From MGBC163016 sp964462135 (GTDB lineage Bacteria; Actinomycetota; Coriobacteriia; Coriobacteriales; Eggerthellaceae), in contig CAYWWK010000011.1 of NCBI GenBank assembly GCA_964462135.1, positions 1 through 58,370 on the forward strand: a stretch of DNA of 58,370 nucleotides. Direction: 5' to 3'. The notes beneath the pieces are model-generated. The model worked only from the letters and a program-made list of their open reading frames with translations. It did not search any database and was not told the DNA's origin. The position numbers were made by a program, and so were the translations under genes. Below are positions 36,405 through 45,904 of this stretch, piece after piece (the first letter of the stretch is position 1; the number at the start of each line of letters is the position of its first letter).

Positions 36405-39068
36405 TCACAACTGATCAAGCTGATCGGTGATCTTCTCAAGCTGATCCCTCAACTCATTCCGCTTCATCGTGTCCTTGTCGATTATCTCCTGAGCAGCCTT
36501 GGCCAGGAATCCGGGGTTGGAGAGCTTCTTCTCAAGCTTTTCCAAATCAGCCGACAGCTTCTTCCGCTCACGCTCAAGCTTAGCCTTCTCCTCGGCGAAA
36601 TCGACGAATCCCGCCAGATCAGTATAGACCTCCATATCTGAGACGATGCCCACGACTGCTTGGGCAGGTTTCGTCTCAGCTTCAGAGGCGGAAAGGGAGG
36701 ATGCGTGGGCCAGTGAGGAGATGAGGGATACCTGATCGAGAACCCGCTTCGCCTTTGCAGCAGGTGCCTTGACACAGACCGAGAGCATCTCCTTCGGAGA
36801 TACCCCATAGCGGGACCGCGCGGATCTGACAGCGCCCACCACCTCAATCACCGCTTTGATGCTTGCCTCCGCCTCATCATCAATGAAACGAGCAAGATCA
36901 GATGCACAGGGCCAAGGAGCAGCGATGAGCATCTCGGGGTCGCCTTCTCCATGCGGCATAGAGGCATACACCTTCTCGGTGATGAAAGGCATCACCGGAT
37001 GGAGCAGACGCAAGACAACGGAGAGCACGAACTGCAGATTGCGTTGACAGGCAAGGCGATCCTCACCGTCTTGGGAATTCAGGCGGCTCTTCGAGAATTC
37101 GATGTACCAATCACAGAACTCATTCCAGATGAACGTATAGAGCAGTTGCGTCATCTCGCTGAAGTCAAAGGCATCATAAGCCTCATCTATGGCAGCCACG
37201 GTTCTGGCCAGAGAGGAGAACATCCATCGGTCGGCATCGGTGACAAGCTGAGGATCACCGGGAAGGTATCCATCCATGTTCATCTCAACGAACCGTGCAG
37301 CGTTGCGTATCTTGTTCGCAAAGTTGCGGGCCGATTCGATCCTCTGATAATCGAAGCGCAAGGTCTGCGCTCCCGTGACTTGGGAGATCAGACCAAAACG
37401 CATGCCATCAGCGCCGTAATCAGCCATGAGCTTCACAGGATCGATGCCATTGCCCCGCGACTTGCTCATGGGCTTGCCATCGGTGCCCATCACCGTTGGA
37501 TGGATGATGACATCCTGGAAAGGGATGTCTTCCATGCACCATTCTGAAGCCATCACCATGCGAGCAACCCACAACCCCATGATGTCTCGAGCGGTAGAGA
37601 GCACTTGGGTGGGGTAATACTTGACGAGTTCAGGTGCCTCCTTGCCAAATTGACCCCATCCCTGGGTGGCGAAGGGCCACAGTTGGGAAGAGAACCAGGT
37701 GTCCAGCACGTCCTCATCCTGACGAACGGGCGCGCCGCACTCAGGGCAGGTTTCCACATCCTCAATCAGGGCATCCTGCCAGCCACAGGCATCACAGTAG
37801 AAGACAGGAATACGATGTCCCCACCAGAGCTGACGGGAGATGCACCAATCCTTCAGGTTCTCCAGCCAATCAAGATACACCTGGGCCCAGCGGGCGGGAT
37901 GGAAGCGCACCAGACCTTTCTCCACTGCGGCGCGTGCCGGTTCCTTGAGACGGGAAACGTCAACGAACCACTGCTCGGAAAGCCATGGCTCAAGCGTATT
38001 GTGGCACCGATAGCAATGCATGACCGCATGATCGATGTCTTCGACATGGTCCAGCAGACCAAGCCCATCAAAGGCTTCGACCACTGCGTCGCGCGCCTCG
38101 TCCCTGCTCATCCCCGAGAACGACCCGAACCCATCCACCACATGAGCCGTCTCATCGAAGATGTTCACGCGCTCCAGTCCGGCTCTTTCACCCATGGCGA
38201 AATCGTTTGGATCATGGGCGGGAGTGACCTTGACCGCTCCCGTGCCATATTCGGCATCAACATGGAAGTCAGCGAAGATGGGAATCTCCCTGTTGACGAG
38301 GGGCAGCAACACCTTCTTGCCGACAAGGCGCGCATAGCGCTCATCGGAAGGGCTGACAGCGACACCAGTATCGCCCAGCATGGTTTCTGGACGCGTGGTA
38401 GCCACCATGATGTATCCCATGCCATCCTGCGGATCTGCCAGTGGATAGCGAAGGTACCAAAGATGGCCCGACTCGTCATCGTATTCCGCCTCATCATCGG
38501 CAATGGCAGTGGTGCAATGGGGACACCAGTTCACGATGCGCTTGCCGCGATAGATGATTTGAGAATGGTACCAATCCACGAACAGCTTGCGAACCGCCAG
38601 TGAGAATTCAGGTGACATGGTGAATTGCTCATGATCGTAATCGCAGCTGCAGCCCATGGCCTTGATCTGGTTCACGATGGTGGTGCCGTATTCGTCACGC
38701 CATTTCTGGCATTCTTCGATGAATGCCTCACGCCCTATCTCGCGACGGTTGATCCCCTGTTCCGCAAGGTGCTTGTCGACCTTGGTCTGCGTGGCAATGC
38801 CCGCATGGTCGGTTCCCAATATCCAACGCGTTTGGTAGCCCTGCATGCGTGCGCGGCGAATGCAGGCATCTTGGATGCTGTCATTCAAGGCGTGACCCAT
38901 ATGAAGCACGCCGGTCACATTGGGAGGAGGGATGACGATGGTGTAGGAATCGTCTGCATGCGGGCCGAAACCCTCAGATCGCAGAAAATAGCCCCCTGCC
39001 ATCCATGCTTCGAAGATGGGCTGCTCCCATGCTCCAAAATCCTCGCTGATCTTCTTTCCCTCCGTCAT
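36405..39068 (-). CDS. valS: Valyl-tRNA synthetase
   Basis: Charges tRNA-Val. The 887-aa class I enzyme has the HIGH-type motif PPNVTGVLHMGH, the editing domain (TTRPETMLGDTG), the KMSKS motif in GKPMSKSRGN, the anticodon domain, and the C-terminal coiled coil (from about residue 820) typical of ValS. It follows clpX on the minus strand by about 30 bases. Confidence 0.97.
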   Translation of the reverse strand: MTEGKKISEDFGAWEQPIFEAWMAGGYFLRSEGFGPHADDSYTIVIPPPNVTGVLHMGHALNDSIQDACIRRARMQGYQTRWILGTDHAGIATQTKVDKHLAEQGINRREIGREAFIEECQKWRDEYGTTIVNQIKAMGCSCDYDHEQFTMSPEFSLAVRKLFVDWYHSQIIYRGKRIVNWCPHCTTAIADDEAEYDDESGHLWYLRYPLADPQDGMGYIMVATTRPETMLGDTGVAVSPSDERYARLVGKKVLLPLVNREIPIFADFHVDAEYGTGAVKVTPAHDPNDFAMGERAGLERVNIFDETAHVVDGFGSFSGMSRDEARDAVVEAFDGLGLLDHVEDIDHAVMHCYRCHNTLEPWLSEQWFVDVSRLKEPARAAVEKGLVRFHPARWAQVYLDWLENLKDWCISRQLWWGHRIPVFYCDACGWQDALIEDVETCPECGAPVRQDEDVLDTWFSSQLWPFATQGWGQFGKEAPELVKYYPTQVLSTARDIMGLWVARMVMASEWCMEDIPFQDVIIHPTVMGTDGKPMSKSRGNGIDPVKLMADYGADGMRFGLISQVTGAQTLRFDYQRIESARNFANKIRNAARFVEMNMDGYLPGDPQLVTDADRWMFSSLARTVAAIDEAYDAFDFSEMTQLLYTFIWNEFCDWYIEFSKSRLNSQDGEDRLACQRNLQFVLSVVLRLLHPVMPFITEKVYASMPHGEGDPEMLIAAPWPCASDLARFIDDEAEASIKAVIEVVGAVRSARSRYGVSPKEMLSVCVKAPAAKAKRVLDQVSLISSLAHASSLSASEAETKPAQAVVGIVSDMEVYTDLAGFVDFAEEKAKLERERKKLSADLEKLEKKLSNPGFLAKAAQEIIDKDTMKRNELRDQLEKITDQLDQL

Positions 39069-39098
39069 CTGAAACCCTTCCCTTGCTCACTTCGATGA

Positions 39099-40511
39099 TC
39101 AAGCACTTTGACGAGACTGCTTGCGAAGCTTCTTCACTTCAGGAGTGGTCTCGCCGGTAATATCAGTGGCACGGATCACCACTTTGGTGGGCCCTTTCGT
39201 CTCTGGAAGGTCATACATGACATCCATCAAGATGCGCTCACAGATGGAGCGAAGGCCACGTGCGCCGGTTCCGTGCTCTGCCGCCTCATGGGCAATGGCA
39301 GCCAGCGCGTCATCTTCGACCACCAATGTGGAATCCTCATAGGCGAACATCTTCGTGTATTGCTTGATGAGCGCATTTTTCGGTTCAACGAGAATGCGAA
39401 CGAGGTCCTCCTCGGAAAGCTCATCCAAGGAAGTGATGACGGGAATGCGGCCAATGAATTCGGGGATCATTCCATACTTGTTGAGGTCCTCAGGCAAGAC
39501 CTGGGCCAACAGCTCTGCGTCTGCCTGCTTCTTCGTCTCCGGCATTTCAGAGGCGAATCCCAATCCGCTCTTCCCTACCCGCTGTCCGATGATCTCGGGA
39601 AGGCCGACGAAGGCACCTCCAAGGATGAAGAGGATGTTCGTCGTATCGATATGCAGAAGCTCCTGCTCAGGATGCTTTCGTCCCCCTTGAGGAGGAACGC
39701 TTGCCTCGCACCCCTCCACGATCTTCAGAAGCGCTTGCTGGACGCCTTCGCCGGAAACATCGCGCGTGATGGAGAGGTTCTCAGCCTTGCGTGCGATCTT
39801 GTCGATCTCGTCGATGTAGATGATGCCTATCTCCGCCTTGGCGATATCGAAATCAGCTGCCGTGATGAGCTTGAGCAGGATGTTCTCCACATCCTCTCCG
39901 ACATATCCGGCTTCAGTGAGCGTGGTCGCATCAGCAATAGCGAAGGGCACCTTCAACGTGCGCGCAAGCGTCTGAGCCAAGAGCGTCTTGCCTGAACCCG
40001 TAGGACCCAGAAGCATGATGTTGCTCTTGTCTATCTCGACATCATCAGCAACCTGGACATCCGATGCCGCCTCGTCATCCCCTGCCAGCCGCTCGCCCAT
40101 GGCTATGCGCTTGTAATGGTTGTAAACGGCCACCGACAATGCCCGCTTGGCCGCCTCTTGGCCTACCACGTGCTCAGAGAGCGCCTCATGGATCTGATGG
40201 GGAGTTGGCACGTCCTCCAAATCCGCGAAGAGCTCTTCATCTGCCGAATCGGATGCGGTGTCTGAGAAATCACCGGGAGAGACCTCGTAGGGCCAAGGAC
40301 TCTCGCTTGCCCCTTGGGGCATCTGGCCTGACCGATCATCACGACCTGCCATCATCATCTCATGCATGAGCGCATCGGCGCAAACGGTTATGCACTGGTC
40401 GCAGATGAAGATATCGTTGGGACCCTGGATCATGGAATTGGCCATGCTGGCAGGTTTTCCGCAGAACGCGCAATGCACATCAGTAGGGGTGGTTTTACTC
40501 TTCTCCGTCAT
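39099..40511 (-). CDS. clpX: ATP-dependent Clp protease ATP-binding subunit ClpX
   Basis: AAA+ unfoldase that feeds substrates to ClpP. The N-terminal zinc domain has CAFCGKP and CDQCITVC. The Walker A is LLGPTGSGKTLLAQTLA and the Walker B IIYIDEIDKIA. It is 470 aa, longer than the usual 420 or so, because of an acidic Ser/Asp/Glu-rich insert at about 50 to 105 and another before the Walker A. The ClpP-binding loop has IGQRVG where IGF or VGF-type loops appear in other ClpX proteins nearby in sequence. Confidence 0.95.
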   Translation of the reverse strand: MTEKSKTTPTDVHCAFCGKPASMANSMIQGPNDIFICDQCITVCADALMHEMMMAGRDDRSGQMPQGASESPWPYEVSPGDFSDTASDSADEELFADLEDVPTPHQIHEALSEHVVGQEAAKRALSVAVYNHYKRIAMGERLAGDDEAASDVQVADDVEIDKSNIMLLGPTGSGKTLLAQTLARTLKVPFAIADATTLTEAGYVGEDVENILLKLITAADFDIAKAEIGIIYIDEIDKIARKAENLSITRDVSGEGVQQALLKIVEGCEASVPPQGGRKHPEQELLHIDTTNILFILGGAFVGLPEIIGQRVGKSGLGFASEMPETKKQADAELLAQVLPEDLNKYGMIPEFIGRIPVITSLDELSEEDLVRILVEPKNALIKQYTKMFAYEDSTLVVEDDALAAIAHEAAEHGTGARGLRSICERILMDVMYDLPETKGPTKVVIRATDITGETTPEVKKLRKQSRQSA

Positions 40512-40599
40512 GGCTCTCTCTGTATTCGATGGACACGGTCAATGAATAGGAAGCTGGCCAAGCATATTCTTGGCGCGTGAGATTATAGCGTGAACAGAT

Positions 40600-40630
40600 G
40601 GGAAGAGGGCGTACATGCCGCCCTCTTCCC
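40600..40630. repeat. Perfect 12-bp hairpin between clpP and clpX
   Basis: Arms 40600-40611 (GGGAAGAGGGCG) and 40619-40630, with a 7-base loop. It lies 40 bases downstream of clpP. No T-run is present on either strand. Confidence 0.7.
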
Positions 40631-40670
40631 TGTGGTTGCATCGATTGATGAGGCAAGAACCGAGCGCATC

Positions 40671-41273
40671 CTAATGATGCGTGATGATCTCATCCACAAG
40701 ACCGTAGGCTTTAGCCTGCTCAGCGGTCATGTAGTTGTCGCGCTCAGTATCTGCCTGGATGGTCTCGATGCTCTGGCCGGTATTGTCGGCCAGGATCTTG
40801 TTCAGCTGCTTGCGCGTCTTGAGCATGAAATCAGCCACGATGGCGATCTCGGTCTGTTGGCCTTGGGCCCCACCAAGCGGTTGGTGGATGAGCACCATTG
40901 AATTCGGAAGGCAGTACCGCTTGCCCTTCGCACCCGAAGACAGCAGGACGGCGGCCATGGATGCGCACTCTCCGATGCAGATGGTGGACACATCGCACTT
41001 GATGAAGTTCATGGTATCAAGGATGCCCAAACCCGCTGTCACGGAACCACCGGGCGAATTGATATAGAGCGAGATGTCCTTCTCTGGGTCAGAGCTTTCC
41101 AAATGGAGCAGCTGCGCCACCACGGAATTGGCAACATGGTCATCTATCTGCTCGCCCAAGAAGATGATACGGTCGTTCAGCAACCGCGAATAGATGTCAT
41201 AGCTGCGTTCTCCACGGGGAGACTGCTCGATGACATAGGGAATCAATGCGTTCCTCGCGACTTCGATGCCCAT
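40671..41273 (-). CDS. clpP: ATP-dependent Clp protease proteolytic subunit
   Basis: Serine protease partner of ClpX. The 200-aa protein has the catalytic Ser in GECASMAAVLLSSG, the catalytic His in NSMVLIHQPLGG, and Asp in AERDNYMTAEQAKAYGLVD region. It lies upstream of clpX on the same strand, separated by a strong hairpin. Confidence 0.96.
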   Translation of the reverse strand: MGIEVARNALIPYVIEQSPRGERSYDIYSRLLNDRIIFLGEQIDDHVANSVVAQLLHLESSDPEKDISLYINSPGGSVTAGLGILDTMNFIKCDVSTICIGECASMAAVLLSSGAKGKRYCLPNSMVLIHQPLGGAQGQQTEIAIVADFMLKTRKQLNKILADNTGQSIETIQADTERDNYMTAEQAKAYGLVDEIITHH

Positions 41274-41428
41274 AGTTCCTCGCTTTCATTGGGGACGCTC
41301 AAAGCGCCCGATACCTTTTTCTTGACACTATGATACATATGTTCCGGTTTTGCAACATCAACCCAGCGTATCCACAGCATCGACACGCCGGAAGGATGCA
41401 TCATCGTCAAGATGAAGACCGTACAGGT

Positions 41429-42778
41429 CTATGCGTTTTCCTCAGATGCCTTCTCCGCATCGCGCTCTGCAAAGTCCACCTCGGTCACCTCTGCGCTCTG
41501 AAGCACATCCTCCATGGCTTTCGAACGGATGATGCCCTCACGGATCAGATAGAGGCGACCGCTCTTGCGCCATTCGCGCTCAAGGTTCTTGGGATCCTCC
41601 ACCCCGGCACGCTCGAACTCAAGCGTGATGTCCTCATCGGTGGCCTCGATGCCCTTGTGGCGCGCCCACGCATCCAGAGCCAATTCGCGCTTGGCCTCAT
41701 CAAGGGCCTGACGCTTCACATCCTCTTTGAATTCAGCATTGTCGATGCCCTGCTGCAGCAGATAGCTGTCGAAGCTGATGCCAGCACGCTGCAGCTGCGT
41801 GAAGAAGTCCTGGAGCAGTTCGGATTCGGTCTGCTCGACCATGGCTGCAGGCACATCCCCCTCAACGCGCTCGATCAGCTTGAGCGCGCAGGCGTTCTCC
41901 TTGATCTGCGGGATGACGTTGGCCTTCTGCTGCTTCAACGAGGAAGCGATCTCCTCGCGCATCGCTGCCACGGTATCAAAGCCCAAGGTCTCCTTCGTCC
42001 ACTCATCAGTGAGCTCAGGGATCTGTTCCTGCTTGACCACGCTGCATGTGACATCGAAGGATATCTTCTGACCAGCAAGGTCTGCCATGAGCATGGCAGA
42101 CTCATCTTCGGGCACTTCAATGGTGAAGGTACGCTGCTCGCCTTTCTTGATGCCCAGCAATTCCTTGTCAAGAGCCTCTGCGTAAAGACCGGAATCGGGA
42201 TGGTAGAGCAGCGCGGGATTGGTGAGCGAGCCCACTTCCTCCCCATCCTCCTTGGTGGCCTTGATGTCAAGATCGGCCGCACGCTCCTCCGTGAGCTTTG
42301 TGGCGGCTGAGGCGTTCTCGTATGACTTGTAGTGGTCACGAAGGGCGTCCACCTGCGCGTCTATCTCCTTCTCCGTTGCTTCCTCAAAGGGAATCTCCAC
42401 GGAAACCGGATCATATGAGCTGAGCTCGAACTCCGGCTTGACGCTGATGGTCACTTCGAAGGTGAATGGCTCGCCCGGCTTGACAGGATCGACGTCCCCG
42501 AAATCAGGGGAAGCAACCGGAAAGAGCTTCTGATCCTCGACCACCTGTGGGTACAGGCCATTGACCAGGTCCTCAGTTGCAGCTGCAAGCACCGATTCAC
42601 GGCCTACCGCATTGTCGATGACCGGACGGGGAGCCTTCCCCTTGCGAAAACCAGGGAAGGAGTACTGGCGTGCGAGGTCCTTGTATGTCTTGCCTACGCA
42701 GCTGTCCACCTCTTTGGCATCTGCCGTGACGACTGCCTTGACTTTGCTATCTTCAAGCTTTTCAATCTGTGCTTCCAC
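41429..42778 (-). CDS. tig: Trigger factor
   Basis: Ribosome-bound chaperone and peptidyl-prolyl isomerase. The 449-aa protein has the ribosome-docking signature FPGFRKGKAP, the central FKBP-like domain, and the helical C-terminal domain ending in an acidic tail. AAAGGG lies directly against an ATG at 42787 but 9 bases before the GTG at 42778, so I prefer the GTG; the difference is three residues. It is followed by clpP and clpX on the same strand, a common arrangement. Confidence 0.94.
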   Translation of the reverse strand: MEAQIEKLEDSKVKAVVTADAKEVDSCVGKTYKDLARQYSFPGFRKGKAPRPVIDNAVGRESVLAAATEDLVNGLYPQVVEDQKLFPVASPDFGDVDPVKPGEPFTFEVTISVKPEFELSSYDPVSVEIPFEEATEKEIDAQVDALRDHYKSYENASAATKLTEERAADLDIKATKEDGEEVGSLTNPALLYHPDSGLYAEALDKELLGIKKGEQRTFTIEVPEDESAMLMADLAGQKISFDVTCSVVKQEQIPELTDEWTKETLGFDTVAAMREEIASSLKQQKANVIPQIKENACALKLIERVEGDVPAAMVEQTESELLQDFFTQLQRAGISFDSYLLQQGIDNAEFKEDVKRQALDEAKRELALDAWARHKGIEATDEDITLEFERAGVEDPKNLEREWRKSGRLYLIREGIIRSKAMEDVLQSAEVTEVDFAERDAEKASEENA

Positions 42779-42810
42779 GTGGGACATCCCTTTCGCTTGC
42801 TCGTGATACC

Positions 42811-42840
42811 GTGACTGCGTATGGTAACATACACAGTCAC
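42811..42840. repeat. 30-base inverted repeat upstream of tig
   Basis: Arms of 13 bases (outer GTGACTG / CAGTCAC, inner GTATG / CATAC) with one mismatch pair and a 4-base centre. It lies 33 bases before the tig start and 36 bases before tRNA-Leu on the other strand. It may be an operator or a leader stem for tig. Confidence 0.6.
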
Positions 42841-42876
42841 TGCTTCCATCAGGCTCATCGGGGCAGTCTTCTCTGT

Positions 42877-42962
42877 GCGGGCGTGGCGGAATTGGCAGAC
42901 GCACCAGATTTAGGTTCTGGCGGGCAACCCCCGTGAAGGTTCAAGTCCTTTCGCCCGCACCA
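42877..42962 (+). tRNA. tRNA-Leu (anticodon UAG)
   Basis: Acceptor stem GCGGGCG pairs with CGCCCGC, discriminator A, and CCA is encoded. The anticodon arm is CCAGA-TTTAGGT-TCTGG, giving UAG. A long variable arm (GGCGGGCAACCCCCGT) marks the type II structure of tRNA-Leu, and GGTTCAAGTCC forms the T-arm. Confidence 0.97.
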
Positions 42963-42989
42963 TGGCAAAGGAGCCCGCACCATGGCAAA
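42953..42989 (+). repeat. 17-bp direct repeat of the tRNA-Leu 3' end
   Basis: GCCCGCACCATGGCAAA occurs at 42953-42969 and again, exactly, at 42973-42989 (period 20). The first copy includes the tRNA acceptor strand and CCA. It may be a scar of an integration event at the tRNA, or a local duplication. Confidence 0.7.
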
Positions 42990-42993
42990 TGGC

Positions 42994-43016
42994 AAAGCCA
43001 CCTTCGGGTGGCTTTT
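42994..43016 (+). terminator. Intrinsic terminator of tRNA-Leu
   Basis: Perfect 9-bp stem (42994-43002 with 43007-43015), TTCG tetraloop, T-run TTTT at the 3' side. It lies about 30 bases after the tRNA. Confidence 0.85.
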
Positions 43017-43099
43017 CAATCCATTCATGTCGCTACTCTTCCCGCGTAGGTCCGTCAGACACGCTACAATGGCTCCATCCCTTCCAGCAAGGAGCTGTC

Positions 43100-44437
43100 A
43101 TGCCCATCGACCGCGATTTCAGGAAGCCCACGCGTCGGGCCTACCGCAAGGTTCAGACAATCGTGCCTTCAGACAGGATGGTCCACTCCTCCTTCACATC
43201 AACAAGTTCAGGGATATCCTCCATGAACACTCGTCACTTTCCCTCCTTCAGGCTCATCATCCTCTCTGCCATCATCATCGTCGTCCTCATTGCCCTCATC
43301 ACGACTCAATGCAGCGCGACAAGCGGTGCGGCGGAGCAGGCTGATGTGCAGCTTCCAGAAACTGGGGCGTCCGATGGACGTGTGAGCTTCATCGCCGTTG
43401 GAGACAACCTGCCCGACAAGATCATCGGCCAATACGCCGACAGCCTTGCAGGAGAGACAGGTGACGGCAAATACGACTATGCGCCCCTCTATGAATTCAT
43501 GAAACCCATGGTGGAGGAAGCGGACCTTGCCTATATGAAGCAGGAAACCCATATTGGAGGAGATGAGATCGGCCCCCGCGGATGGCCCTCCTTCAACACC
43601 ACCGATGATATCGCCCAAGCCCTTGTCGATACCGGGTTCGACCTCATCGCCTCCGCCAGCAACCATTGCTACGACTGGGGTACCTACGGAGCCGTGGAAC
43701 ACTCGCGTGAGATATGGGATGCTATGCCTGTCGTCTATACCGGCACCTACGCATCAGAAGACCAACATGGTCAGCTTGCACTGATCGAGCGCAATGGCAT
43801 CACTTTCGCGCTTCTTGACTACACCTATGGCGTCAATGGATTCACCGAAGCGCAATTGCCTGAACACATCGTCGACTTCATTGATGAAGACCGGATACGA
43901 AGAGACGTTGAGCGTGCCAAGGAGGCATCTGATGTGGTGCTTGTTTCCATGCATTGGGGAACCGAGAACCTCCTTGAGGCCGACGAGAGCCAGAAACGCT
44001 ATGCACAGCTTCTCGCCGAGATGGAAGTGGATGTGGTGCTTGGCTCTCATCCGCACGTGATCGGTCCCATGGAATGGCTGGAGAGCGAAAGCGGGCACAA
44101 GACCCTGGTCGCCTACTCGCTTGGCAACTTCATTTCCCATCACGACTATCCGAAGATGAAGAATGAACTCGAAGGCGCCCTCTCCTGCACGTTTGTGCGC
44201 AGCGAGGATGGAGATGTAGACATCGAGGACGTTGTCTGGACACCACTGGTCAATCACACGGAAGAAGGCTACCTGCGCGTCATTCCCCTGAAGGACTACA
44301 CAGAAGACCTTGCATCAAGACATGTGGTCTTCTGCTCCCTTGATGATCCACTTCAAGAACTCCAAGACCTGAGCAGGTCCGTCATAGGCGAAGGCTTCAC
44401 CATAGACGGGTACGAATCCAACGAAAACGAACAATAA
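43100..44437 (+). CDS. CapA-like metallophosphatase-fold protein, membrane anchored
   Basis: A 445-aa protein of the PGA_cap/CapA family, associated with poly-gamma-glutamate or capsule synthesis. A basic N-terminal segment of about 45 aa is followed by one membrane helix (RLIILSAIIIVVLIALI). The large extracellular domain includes SFIAVGDNL, SASNHCYDWG, VLVSMHWGTE and VLGSHPHVIG, the family's core motifs. The start at 43100 has AAGGAG 5 bases upstream. No other capsule genes are seen nearby, so the product is unknown. A TACAAT at about 43066 may be its -10 element. Confidence 0.85.
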   Translation: MPIDRDFRKPTRRAYRKVQTIVPSDRMVHSSFTSTSSGISSMNTRHFPSFRLIILSAIIIVVLIALITTQCSATSGAAEQADVQLPETGASDGRVSFIAVGDNLPDKIIGQYADSLAGETGDGKYDYAPLYEFMKPMVEEADLAYMKQETHIGGDEIGPRGWPSFNTTDDIAQALVDTGFDLIASASNHCYDWGTYGAVEHSREIWDAMPVVYTGTYASEDQHGQLALIERNGITFALLDYTYGVNGFTEAQLPEHIVDFIDEDRIRRDVERAKEASDVVLVSMHWGTENLLEADESQKRYAQLLAEMEVDVVLGSHPHVIGPMEWLESESGHKTLVAYSLGNFISHHDYPKMKNELEGALSCTFVRSEDGDVDIEDVVWTPLVNHTEEGYLRVIPLKDYTEDLASRHVVFCSLDDPLQELQDLSRSVIGEGFTIDGYESNENEQ

Positions 44438-44482
44438 GCGGTAGAATCCTCTCATCAGGTATTCACGGATAGAGGATCACCA

Positions 44483-45811
44483 ATGGAAAACACCGAACAC
44501 CAAGAGCAGGCGGAACAGACTGCAAAGCCAAAGCATCGCATCATCTCTGCGTACAACAAGGTAAGCCTCATCAAGAAGATCATCATCGGCCTGGTCATCG
44601 GCGTCCTTTTGGCGCTTGCCATTCCCCAGGATGGAGCCGAATGGGCTGTTGGCCTTGGTGAGTTCATCTCACTTCTTGGCACGCTCTTCGTCTCCGCATT
44701 GCGCGCCGTGGCTCCCATCCTCGTATTCTTCCTGGTCATCAGCGCGCTCATGAACGCGAAGACGGCAGGAAGCATGAAGACGGTCATCGTGCTTTACATC
44801 CTGAGCACCTTGATCGCCGCACTCGTCGCCGTCATCGCAAGCTTCATCTTCCCCATTGATCTGACCCTTGCCGTGGCCGACGATGTGACCCAGGAATCAC
44901 CTTCAGGCATTGGAGAGGTGCTTTCAGCCATCGTGATGAACATCGTTGCAAACCCCGTGGATGCCCTGATGAATGCCAATTTCATCGGCATCCTCACCTG
45001 GGCCATCGTGCTCGGTATCGCACTGCGCAAATCCTCCGACAACGTGAAGGATGTCTTCTCATGGATCTCAACGGCGATATCCACCGTCGTTCGCTGGGTG
45101 ATCAATCTTGCTCCCTTTGGCATCATGGGTTTGGTATACACGTCAGTCTCCGAAAGCGGAATGGACATCTTCGTTGAATACGGTCAGCTGATCCTGTTGC
45201 TTGTAGGTGTCATGCTGGTCATCGCCCTTGTCACGAATCCGCTCATGGTCTTCATCTGCACGAAAAGGAACCCCTATCCGCTGGTGCTGCGCTGCCTCAA
45301 GGATTCAGGTCTCACCGCCTTCTTCACGCGCAGCTCTGCCGCGAACATCCCCATCAACATGGAGCTTTGTCGCAAGCTGGGCCTTGACAAGGACAACTAC
45401 TCGGTCAGCATCCCCTTGGGTGCCACCATCAACATGGCAGGCGCCGCCATCACCATCACGGTCATGACCATGGCTGCCGTGCATACAGTTGGTTTGAGTG
45501 TTGATCCGCTCACGGCCGTCATCCTCTGCGTGCTGGCAGCCGTAAGCGCATGCGGCGCGTCTGGTGTTGCCGGTGGATCGCTTCTGCTCATTCCGCTGGC
45601 GTGTTCGCTGTTTGGCATGGACACCACGGTTGCCATGGAAGTGGTTGCCATCGGCTTCATCATCGGCGTCATCCAAGACTCCTGCGAAACAGCACTGAAC
45701 TCCTCCTCTGACGTGCTTTTCACCGCCACGGCTGAATATGCGAAGATGCGCAAGGAGGGCAAGGAATACCACCTAGGCAAGGATGCCTTCTCATTGGATG
45801 AGACTGCTTGA
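44483..45811 (+). CDS. sstT: Serine/threonine:Na+ symporter, SstT type (DAACS family)
   Basis: A 442-aa transporter with eight or more membrane segments, importing Ser and Thr with Na+. The conserved substrate region is seen in FFTRSSAANIPINM, SIPLGATINMAGAAITI and IGVIQDSCETALNSSSDV, which fit SstT better than glutamate carriers. GAGG lies 8 to 9 bases before the ATG. It follows the CapA-like gene by about 45 bases and ends in a strong terminator. Confidence 0.92.
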   Translation: MENTEHQEQAEQTAKPKHRIISAYNKVSLIKKIIIGLVIGVLLALAIPQDGAEWAVGLGEFISLLGTLFVSALRAVAPILVFFLVISALMNAKTAGSMKTVIVLYILSTLIAALVAVIASFIFPIDLTLAVADDVTQESPSGIGEVLSAIVMNIVANPVDALMNANFIGILTWAIVLGIALRKSSDNVKDVFSWISTAISTVVRWVINLAPFGIMGLVYTSVSESGMDIFVEYGQLILLLVGVMLVIALVTNPLMVFICTKRNPYPLVLRCLKDSGLTAFFTRSSAANIPINMELCRKLGLDKDNYSVSIPLGATINMAGAAITITVMTMAAVHTVGLSVDPLTAVILCVLAAVSACGASGVAGGSLLLIPLACSLFGMDTTVAMEVVAIGFIIGVIQDSCETALNSSSDVLFTATAEYAKMRKEGKEYHLGKDAFSLDETA

Positions 45812-45850
45812 TGCAGAACGACTGAAACACCTCTGGTTCCCTGAAAGAAG

Positions 45851-45876
45851 AAAACGGCCTCCGAGGAGGCCGTTTT
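45851..45876. terminator. Bidirectional terminator after sstT and the rhodanese gene
   Basis: Arms AAAACGGCCTC and GAGGCCGTTTT (45851-45861 with 45866-45876), 11 bp with a CGAG loop. T-runs are present on both strands. It serves the convergent genes on either side. Confidence 0.9.
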
Positions 45877-45904
45877 CATTTCGAAGCTTCGCTGTCAGTT
45901 TGGT

